This document shows positions 54,835-64,000 of a DNA stretch of 64,000 bases, piece after piece. The number at the start of each line of letters is the position of its first letter. The stretch's first letter is position 1. The notes beneath the pieces were generated by a model, which ran no database searches, had not been told where the DNA came from, and saw nothing but the letters and a program-made list of their open reading frames with translations. The DNA is from Dacryopinax spathularia (taxonomy: Eukaryota > Basidiomycota > Dacrymycetes > Dacrymycetales > Dacrymycetaceae). A program made the position numbers and the translations under genes. The DNA is taken from the NCBI GenBank assembly GCA_037974965.1, contig JBBPFI010000017.1:248001-312000 (forward strand). Direction: 5' to 3'.

Positions 54835-57448
54835 TGAGTCCAGTGGAAACTGGAGCGTGTCAACGCGAAGAGGATATGAGCAGGACAAAATAGGAGCGGG
54901 CGCTTGGGGTTAGGAGGAAGGGGTGGTCATCAGACGTTGCGCATAGGAGGTCGCTATACCCGGTGAGTCAAGTGACTTGAGCCTTCGCTGATGTCGCCCT
55001 GATTCATGATACAGGTGATGGTCGAGACACAGTACGATCCATTTTTCACAACGAGGGCATGCGAATAGGTACATTGGTGCGAGCACCGAGAAGCGCTCCT
55101 CCGATCGGCACCCAGTTCGGATCAAAGACATCTCTCGAGCATGTTGGAAACGAGAATCGATCCCAGACTGTTTCATCAGGTCAAATTCGAACGCCATGGC
55201 GTAGCCAGACAACATCAAGACAGAAGAGAGGGATATCTGAGCAATGATGTTGTTTTGAGATCATGGTGACCGAAAGGAGCAGAGACAGCTTGTCGCGAAC
55301 ATCAAGGAATGTCCGCACAGCCACTGCCCCTGATTGTGACACGTCAACCGAACTTCTGCTTGTCTCGCTCTGTATCCTCCTCTGCTGTTATGTTATGATA
55401 TCTGTATGCCACGAAAGCCTAAAAGAACTGCTTGTATTGCCTTGACACCATGATCACGGGATCCTGACTCGTGGTTCTTGACTGTGAACTTCAGCCCCGA
55501 GATGCCTCGATCCCGTGTCATCACACTGGAAGGCTGCCAGTGCTAGGCCGGGCCGACAGGGGGTCAAGATGGTATGACTGCCCGATCCTTCCTGGCACTC
55601 GAAGATCCACCCTCGGTTGATCTGACAACGGACACTCTGCCGGACTGCTCATTCCCACGAAACCTTGGGACCGGCACTCAGATGGAACCCGCCCGCGCCT
55701 GCAAAATGCGAAGCGAAACTGTTCTGGACTCTCGGGGCTTGTCTCTCTCTTTTCCTGAGCTCCAAGGCCCTCATCCGTCGTCCGTCCACTATCTGTCATG
55801 CTGCCGGTACGTCGGGCCTTGTAGGTGGGAAGCTAGTCAATTTGTGTCTGTGCATGTATGGGATTGACAACTCCTGGCGAAGCCTACGATTGCGTTAGGC
55901 GGTATATGACTGATATCGGTGTTGGATAGGTTCATGATTTCCCGTGCCTCGTGTGATTGCAAATGTTGCTACGCAATCGACGAAACCAAGGGAACTGGGC
56001 GGACCTTCGCCGACGCTCCTCTTGAGAGCGGCCTCGAGCACCGTGCTCCAAAGCGTGCGCTCGGCCTACTCTCCTCGTCTTGGCAGCTTCAGCCCAGAAG
56101 AGCAGAAGACCATCTTCTCTCCCGGAAGCGAATTCGACCTTTTTATCGGTGCCTACAACTCACCTTACCGCCCACGCTCTCCTCATGGTGCCCTACGTCA
56201 ACCCCAGGCTAGCGATCAATGCCGATACCGAGCGCTACTTGTCCATCGTCGACTGCTCCGAGCTCGGCCGCATTATGGCCCTCGCAGCAGTCGTGCAGCT
56301 GCCTCAAGGCCAGAGCACATTATGGTATACGACGTGAGCCGGGAGTCAACCTGGGGCTGGCAGAACGGCACGGACCTGATCGACACTGCGCAGAGGGCGG
56401 AGAGCTTCGACATTCTCTTCCGAAATTTCGCAAGTGCAGTCACGATGCTCAACCGGAACTACGCGCTGAAGCTGACGTTCTTCGGCTGCCACAATAGGAG
56501 CATGGCGATCGCGCTATGCCTCAATAACGCTCCCTATTGGGCTCACGCCAGTTTCTCAATTTATTAAGGACCAGCTCGAGCTGTCGATTGTTAACGATAT
56601 TTTGACCAACTCGTTCACTATCATCACTCAACGAGGAAGTTGAGAAGCGACTGATTGGAATATCTCGGGGTATGGTGCTTTGCCATATCCTTTCCTGCCG
56701 TTTGCTAACGGCACTATCCAACGCTCTATCGAAGGCCTCGGTTGGAATACGACCTATCAATGCGCACAGTGTTCGGAAAAGTATTGCTGGGACGGAGTGG
56801 ACGATCCCAGCTTCATCCCTCAAGACGGACTTTGATCCTTCCTTGTTGTTGAAACCCAAGCTTTCATGTGCCGAGCGGAGCGAATAACATCAGTATTGGT
56901 ACATCAGCGGTACGATGTAAGATGTAAGGCTCCTCTTGCGGGATGTCATCAATGACAATTGTTAAAATCACATGCCTTCGTCTTGCGACCCCGATTTCCC
57001 TTAACTTTAAGCTACATAATGTTATGCGTGTAAGCAAGCTTACCACGGCCGTCATGCGCCATGAACTCGTAGGACAACTCGCCAGGCATTTGGTTGGCAT
57101 GGGAAATAGCTGTTATTCCACCAAACGACTACCTTCGAAAGAAGAAATATCTGGTATGTCATGTTGATACACGATGAAAGCAAGTAAACAAGAACTACTA
57201 GGATGAGACGGGGTTCAGGACGAAAGTAAAGCTCTATTTGGGCATCATAGTCATGACATGCCTGCCACAAGCGACTGCGCAGACAATAACGAAACAGGAC
57301 ACAAATACACGTCGGTCTCCACAACAATTCGGACGTCTACTGTCTCCTGAACTACATAGAAAGTCAACCCCGAAAACCAAATAAATGAAATAGAGAGGTG
57401 AATTATAGGCCGCTTGTATTGCAATGGGCCACGAATCGACCAACATCT
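54835..57448. other. Long intergenic region between lipase and GATA factor
   Basis: About 2.6 kb without a firm gene. Codon-like segments occur at 55944-56567 (listed separately). The stretch 56570-57448 is AT-richer and has only short frames. It holds the lipase promoter and the 3' side of the GATA factor. Confidence 0.45.
55944..56567 (+). pseudogene. Possible decayed gene or unspliced exons of unknown family
   Basis: GC3-rich, codon-like sequence appears in different frames: FSPEEQKTIFSPGSEFDLF in one, then VPYVNPRLAINADTERYLSI and LGRIMALAAVVQLPQG in a second, then back to VYDVSRESTWGWQNG and ALKLTFFGCHNRSM in the first. The frame changes lie within a few tens of bases and no intron of normal size fits between the last two. 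This suggests a broken gene, though a sequencing error or unusual intron is possible. No family recognised. Confidence 0.35.
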
Positions 57449-60400
57449 TCAACCAAGGAGATTCGCATCTGACGATCTTCTCTGACGCTTCATAGACAAT
57501 CCACTGGACATAGAAGTTCCAGGTTTGCTCGGAGCAATGGTCCGGGTGCTGCTAGCACCGAGGCTAGAGGATAGAGGACCAGGCAAGCTGTTCCGTTTGG
57601 CATGTGCGGCGATCCGAACTGCATTTGGCTGAGCCGCGACCGCGCCCGTTTTCCGAGCAGCGGAAGAGCCTGGCTGTCCCGAAGTACGATTCCTGCCAAA
57701 TTATCAGTACAGGTTCCAGATGGCCAGAAAAAAGGTGAGACGCACCTCTTCTTGATCACATCCGTCTTTAGCGAGAGAGGCCGCACGACACCGTGTAATT
57801 TCTAAACACAAATCAGCACACGATCGTGGATCTTGGCATGATAAGACATACGAAGAACAGCCCGCAAGCGTTGCAAAGCGGATTTCCTTCCGCGTCTCTC
57901 CTCCAAAGTGGTGTATTCGTCGTCTGGCAGTTCGTACACACCGTCGGTAAACCCTCCCCATCTTCGCCCGCGCTCGAACCGGTTGTGACGGCAGAAGCTG
58001 GGCTTTTCGCAGGTTCAGCCGAACTAGACTTCTTGGGCGCAACAGGCGGCGGATTCGGCTTCCTCTGCTGCGCCTTGGACGCGCCTGCAGCTTCGACGAC
58101 ACGCTTTGTGCTGGCGATCTTCCGATTCTGTTGCACACCCGCGCGAGAAACGGCCTTGCCAAGTGCCTGGGCAAGCCGGCTCGGAGCAGGCATCGAAGAC
58201 GAGTAACCGCCGACAGGCTCCGGGGAAGGAGTGGAAGTGGTGTTCAAGCCAGTTCCCCACCCATCACTAGGCGGACTGGTCTGATAAGCACCAGCACTGC
58301 TGCCTGCACTCCCGCTATATGCGACTGGCGATTGATTCGCAAGAATCTGGGTCGGATCGACATGGGTGTAGTGCGTCTGCGACGGGTCCTCCATACCCAC
58401 ACCTGGGTAGAACAGCGACATCATGCCTTGCTGATCGTTGTTGAAACCGTGCATGCCGCTGTGGAAGGAGTTGGGGTGGACCGGCGAGATCGGCGACGCC
58501 GAGGTGGTCGTCATCCGTGCGACGCCATCAACAAGCGCGTTCGTCGCCTGCGTTGCGCTACCGACATCAATGTGCTCGAGGGTAGGGGGCAAAGGCACGA
58601 AGCCTGTCGAAGGTGACGACGTATACGACACAGGTGCCGAAAATGACGTGCGCAAGGCGTGATGTTGCATATCGTTTGGCGTGACTGGCGACATCATGTC
58701 CGCCGCGTGCATGTCGAATATCCCCTCATACGGATTCGGAACATGGAAGTCGAAAGAGCTCGATATCATAAGGTTCTCAGGTTCGAGGGACGCCGCAGAC
58801 GGCTGTTCCATGCCATCACCCCTGAACTCGGCCTCGATCGGCGTTGGATCCGCACGCCGTTTACCCTATAAAAGAAGCCGCCGTCAGAAGCAATTCACGA
58901 CCGAAGTAAAACGACACTGCGCACCAGTGTCGTCCTCGGGGACGCTGGTCTCCCATTCACCTGATGACGCCCTGGCACATCGAAGATACCCGTCTTCGGC
59001 ACAGTATGATCAAAGCTCGTTTTCCTCACAACTCTCGGGAACGTCGGCTGCTTGCGCTGATGGCTCGGACCCGGTGCACCTCCCCAACTCGATCCTGGAT
59101 AGATACCGAACGCTGGCAACGACCCTGGTTGAGGAGCGGTAGGCGGTAGGTTGGGGAAGACATGCTGGGCGGACGCTGGCATCGAAATCATCCTTTGGTG
59201 ATGGATGTTATCGTTATCGGCAGCGCCGCCGTTGTTGTTGTTGTCGAAACCGAAGTCGTGCGCAGCCGCTTCTTCCTGCAGACGAGCAAGGGTATCGCGA
59301 CTGGTGGAGGCGGAACCGGGGATGGGAATGCTGGCAGGCTTGCCCGTGCTATCGGATTTCTGGTGATTAGCAGTTGAGGCAGGGATAGCGCGCCAGTTAG
59401 AGGATGATGGCTCGACGGGGGAATTGAAAGAGGGGAAGACGAATCCCTCTGCCTGGCTGAGGAGGTTATGAGAGTGAGCCTCGGGGTGCGTGAACGGATC
59501 GTATGGGAACATCGGGTTGGGAGGACGAGAGCGCGAACGGCTGGCAGCACGGAAGTCGATGTCCATAGGGACCCGAGAGCGGGACCGGCTGATGGAGCGC
59601 CAGTCCATCTTATCGTCGTCGCTACGGATGATAAGCAACTGGTCAGCTTCCTTTTCGCAGATGACGCAGGAAGAAGAGGAAAATACGAACTCCGGTGTTG
59701 GGTCCTCTCCCTCGACGCCAAAGCCCACGACCTTCTTGCGCGGGTTACCTTTGACCACGCTACGCCCACGCTCGAGGGGGTCACCCCAATCGACGGTCTT
59801 CCGGGCCAACGAGCCGAATGTACCGTTGGCTGTATTCTGAGAACCAGAAGCAGAAAGAACCGACGAGCTGCTCGTTTCTTCTGATGTCTTCCCGGGCATG
59901 CTTACTGGTGCGCGGCCCTGATTGGTGGCCCCCTGAACACTCCTCGTGCCCTTATCCGTGCCTGATTGCGCCTCTCCGGGCTTAACGTCCGCATCCTTCC
60001 CCTTCCCCTTCTGAGCCCCACCAGCGCCGATATTGCTGTTCTCACTAACTCCGGATTTATTTGCGCTCACCTGCCCCGTCTCCTTGTCAACGGTATGGCC
60101 AGCGGGACTCGTTTCCGCACTGGCGCTCCCCGCATTCTGCGCCATTTGCTTCTCTTTCTCCTCCTTCTTTTTCAGCTTGAGCGCCATCATCCGCCACGTG
60201 AGATTCTCCATCCGCTGTCCGTGCTTGATAGTGCTCTTCTCACGCGCATATAATTTCCACACTTTCGTCGCGAGTGGATCGTTATCGGGGTTGTCGTTAT
60301 CCGAATTATCGCCAACGAACATGTCGTCAAAACTGAGCGACAGCTCCAACCCCTTGCCTTTGCCCTTCGACGTCCGAGGTGAGGGCATCTCTGAATTAGC

Positions 60401-61709
60401 AAAGGAACGGTCCGTCGTGGCCGTCGGAGGCGGTGATCCAAACTCAAGTGGTGAGCCCAAGTCCCGCGTCTGGCTACGCCTGAATGCGTCCTCATTCAAG
60501 ATCCCAGACAAGCTAGGCGAGCGACCGAAGTCGGGCTGGAATGTGGGATTCTGGATCGACGGGTGAGGCGTGATGGGACTATCCAGCGGTGTCTGGAATG
60601 CGTGCGCCTGCATCGGGCCCATCGGGCCCATGCCGCCAGGGTTGGAGAACTGCATCCCCAGCGCAGCGGCCCAGTTGTTGGTATTATTCGCTTCGGCAGC
60701 CCATTGATCGAGCATGGGCATCGACAGCGGGCCTGGTAAGCCAGTCGCCATCCCTTGCTGGGCCATTTGCGCGCCGAGGCGCATAGCGAGTTGCAGCTGC
60801 TGGGAGTATTGGGCAAGCGGGTTAATTTGAGCGGAGTTGGCCATGGTAGCGGCGGCGGCGGCAGCAGCAGCAAGCTGCGGGAGTTGGCTGGTCGTCGCAC
60901 TTCTAGGGAGGTTGACGGGCGGCAGAGGCAAGGGTTGAGTAGGTGGAACGGTGCTAGCCGGAGAGCTATCCGCCGGGGTAGATGGAACGGACTGTCTGTT
61001 CCTGCTCTGTTTCGGGCTGGCAGGCTGAGACTGGTTCGAGCCGCTCGTCGTGCTAGCCGGAGTCGTCGTCGTGCTCGCCGAGAGCTTCGTGGTAGGCCGA
61101 GCAGGCTTAGGCTGGATAGGCGCATACCTCGTTGGACCCTGGTTCTGAGAGGACTTCTTCTTGCTGCTATGTCCCTGCTGAGGTACGTTGTTCGCTAACA
61201 TGCCTGTGATGTCGAGCTGCGCAGGCATGGAAGACGAAGTTGGGAGGCTGTGCGGCGGGGTCGGGAGGGTGAACTGCTATTCCAGGCATCAGGGACATGC
61301 GCATATATGGAGCGAAAGGGGGCGGAGGACGCACCTGCGAGCCCCAGAGGTAACCTAGCCCGTTCGTCGGGTCTGCTGGTGTAGATGGGGCCTGCATTCC
61401 ACCCTGACCATGGCCAGGGGTCTGCATGCCCTGCAGGCTCTGCAAAAGCGGCAGGGCTGACAATGCGGCCTCTAGGTCGACGCTGTCGCCAAACTGCTGG
61501 CGGACTTGGGCAAGCGCGAGCGCCGCCGCGGTTGGATTAGGTAGGTTGGCGTTGCCGTTGTTGTCTGGCATTGCCCAGGGAAAGGGTATGTTCTGCATTC
61601 CTGCTTGACCAGGGAAGGCCGAGGGAGGCGCGGAGGACGACCCAGGGTCGGGAGAGGAGACCGAGAGGTCGACGGCTGACTTTCTCGCTGTCGAGGTTGA
61701 TGGATCCAT
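57449..61709 (-). CDS. areA: AreA/Nit2-type GATA nitrogen regulator, five exons, 1,334 residues
   Basis: Global activator of nitrogen-catabolite genes; it binds GATA sites in the nucleus. Exons 61335-61709, 58961-61276, 57852-58865, 57746-57801 and 57449-57692 join in frame at introns of 49-95 nt. The AreA N-terminal module (DUF1752 type) is [15 protein letters not shown] followed by [16 protein letters not shown]. The single GATA finger is [18 protein letters not shown] then [10 protein letters not shown]. Exon 4 adds [19 protein letters not shown] and exon 5 opens NRTSGQPG, the conserved basic tail of AreA. Long Ser/Pro/Gln-rich stretches and an alanine run (near 60850) surround the modules. 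The length is larger than ascomycete AreA (about 880) but similar proteins occur in basidiomycetes. The start is the first ATG of exon 1. Confidence 0.92.
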
Positions 61710-64000
61710 ATGCGGTTGCTCTTGGTGTCGGCGGGCCGCTATGGGGGCGTCGTGTGACTGTAGGAGGGGTCCCTGCTTCAGTTATAGCGTGGAAGGCGGG
61801 GAAGGGCGCTGTATGGTTGATTATAGTCGGTAGAGGGGTTTGATCATGTAGCCAAGAGGTCTAATAGGAAGCTGCCGTTGTCGTTGTAAGGAAGGAAGGC
61901 AAGAAGGAGGTGAGAGATGGAGTGAAGGGAGCGTCGAAGGGGGTTGACCGCTGAGTGAGACCTTCGACGGAGGGGATCACGGCAGCTGAATTGGCTCGCC
62001 GGCTGTCGCTGTCACCGTCCGAAAGGGGTGGTAGTCGTCGATTGAACGATGGCCAACTACTGTCCTGGTTGTCTTAAACGAGCTAGTCGCCGCCTGGGGA
62101 TATTGTTTGACGATGTCGAGTCGATGTTGAAGGGGAGAACGAGAAGCGACGACGAGTCTGGAGGATGATGGACCCACTCGCCGTCTGACGGTGTTGGCGC
62201 GGGTGGAAGTGCGGGTGGACGGTGCCCCTCGCCCTGATTTGGGTCCGAGAAGGGGAAGCTGGCGTGGGCTTCTCACCCCTTCTGCTCTGCCTCTCTGTGC
62301 TCACTGCCAAAAGGCGGCTCGGTCGGAGCATCTCCTTGCCGGTCGCCCGCCTCCCCCATTCGGTCAACCCCCCTCCCCCGCGGGCCTTGTTCCTCCTCCT
62401 CCCTCTTACAACACGCTAACAACCGACGCTCAAAATTTGTCTTTGCTCTCTCGTAACTATTCTCAGCGAGCGCTGCCACTCCTTTCCCCCTGTGCCTAGA
62501 CTCTCATCAGCCCCTAGTGCTGCGTACCTTACCACCGACGAAGAGGGCGCAACAAGGATAATTATCCGAAAACTTTTTTTCGCCGAAGCACCCGGCGCTG
62601 TTTCGCTTAGGCTTCGGGATGCCTGTTCACGCGCAATAGGTCATATTGTCACCTCAACTGATCTTCCTTGTGCGTGTGGGTGGCAGCGGTCCTCGTCACT
62701 GACCTCAGGTGGAGACGCCCTCGTCTCCCTATTTTTGCATAACGTCCCCGAGGCGCCCCACTGCCTCCGACCAAAAACGACCCCGTCGTTCGTGCGCCCC
62801 GGAGAGAACGGCGCAGACAGGCCCGCAGCGCCGTCGGCTCCGGGCGAAATAGTCCGAGACCCCGCCCGCCGCCCTGTCTATCGGAGCCAATTTAATCCGT
62901 CCGAGTCTTCCAGGATTCCCGTTTCCCCCGAGCCACACGCCGTAAGATCGAGTCTCCCACCCTGGCAAATTTTGTCTCATCTCTGGGCCGTGGGTAGGAA
63001 GGAGCGCCAATTGATTCATCCGTCGCTGCGGGCGCACAAAGGCATGTCGCAGCCCAGTGTAGGACTGTATTCCCACCCCTCCTTGCTGCAAGTCTCATAG
63101 TAAAGTCGTCCGGCCAGCCCTGGCAATTCATTACACTGCGACCAATTACCGGCTGCCCTCCTGTCTCACAACGAGCCGTAGAGCTACGCAAGCCAAGCCC
63201 TCTCCGCTCTCCGTTCTCCGTCCCCTAACATCCTAATGCACCCGTTCTCAATCCACAAAATACACGCCCGCGGTATCCGGGGTCCTTTCCAGCTGGAATT
63301 CACAAGCCCAATTCTGACAGGGTTTCCGTCGATCACCACGCCACAAGCCCATACGATCGGTAAGGGCCCACCCAAGGGGCGCAGGGGCTTCCCGTTATTC
63401 AATTTTCGCCTCACCCGGATCGAACCGGTCTCTGAAATAGGAAATCAGAGTGCTCCTATTCGCTCCGCCGCTTCGGCCGGAACGGCTCCTTTTGCCATCA
63501 TCTGGGAGATGAATAGCACTTAACCCCGAAGCTCGATCATCATCATTGGACTATGCAGTCGTCATCAATGGCCTGACGCACCCCGCTCCCGCGGAACAAC
63601 CTTTCAAACAAACAGGGCAACAATATCAACAGCTCTCGGCCCGCAACGATCTGACAGTTGACAGCTCACAAAAGAGCGCATGATTCAGACCTGGGCCAAG
63701 CATGTGCCGAACGAGCGTCACCAGTATTGGGCCCGGCCCGCTGTCGAGACTAAAGACATGCGCCTCTGACGAGTTGTCCCCTGCGGTCCTGCACGCTGGC
63801 AACCTTCTGTCTTGTCATACACGCCAGCAATCGGGCTTCTTCGTCTTTCAGGGGCAATAAGAAGCCTTCGCGCCGCGAACCGCGCAGAGCCCGCTTGAAG
63901 TCACAAGCAGGAAAGAAGATTCCCAAGCTCATGGAAACGGTGACAACTTGCCAGCTCAGGCAGGCCTCAGTGTCGGATCACCCGGTTGGCTCAGTCGACA
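61710..64000. other. Upstream region of the GATA factor and right edge, no firm gene
   Basis: The first 800 bp are the promoter and leader of the areA-type gene, with pyrimidine-rich tracts near 62340-62410. A plus-strand frame of 202 codons at 62492-63100 begins at GTG, not ATG, and lacks family resemblance. A tRNA-B-box-like word (GGTTCGATCC, minus strand, about 63418-63427) lies beside a small hairpin, but no full cloverleaf could be folded. Nothing else is supported. Confidence 0.4.

Noticed and set aside
62492-63100. 202-codon plus-strand open frame as a gene
   Set aside because: It starts at GTG, has no recognisable content, and lies in the GC-rich region upstream of the areA-type gene where long chance frames are common.
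1-64000. LTR retrotransposon, Polinton or other virus-like element
   Set aside because: No reverse transcriptase, integrase core, capsid or protein-primed polymerase motifs were recognised in any frame.

Overview
The window looks like nuclear DNA of a filamentous basidiomycete (Agaricomycetes type). Genes are dense on both strands and broken by many very short GT-AG introns, mostly 45-60 nt. The recognisable genes are fungal: an AreA/Nit2-type GATA factor, a Spo11 homologue, a Pex23/Pex30-type dysferlin-domain peroxin, a class 3 lipase, an aryl-alcohol-type aldo/keto reductase, F-box/LRR proteins and a Helitron of the fungal RepHel type. Exon chains were built by eye from splice consensus and reading frame. 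Where every junction keeps the frame I give the exon coordinates.

Left edge to 7.5 kb: a long uninterrupted Helitron protein carrying an HUH/two-tyrosine Rep nuclease and a PIF1-like helicase. Its 3' end lies close to a spliced RAD9-like checkpoint-clamp gene (7.6-9.2 kb, minus strand).

9.2-41 kb: a lineage-specific block. It holds small spliced genes of unknown function, two F-box/LRR genes, a dsRNA-binding-domain gene (20.0-20.9 kb), a large gene with a CxxC zinc-knuckle-like segment (21.1-24.9 kb), a complete but divergent PIF1-family helicase with eight exons (29.9-32.0 kb), and two tandem members of a fungal F-box/nucleotidyltransferase-like family (34.5-37.4 kb). The most striking structure is a set of arrays of the heptamer GGATGCG spaced 21-22 bp (two helical turns). 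Two lie on the plus strand near 14.6 and 15.5 kb, and one lies on the minus strand near 38.0 kb. They face each other across about 23.5 kb that includes the PIF1, dsRBD and zinc-knuckle genes. I raise the possibility of a large unrecognised mobile or replicating element, but no recombinase was recognised.

41.9-62 kb: ordinary conserved fungal genes. In order they are a lipocalin-like gene, SPO11, a second lipocalin-like gene, an aldo/keto reductase, the peroxin, the lipase and the areA-type regulator. The two lipocalin-like genes are paralogues that flank SPO11. SPO11 itself is about twice the usual length and contains a GC-AG intron.

62-64 kb and most other gaps hold nothing I can support.
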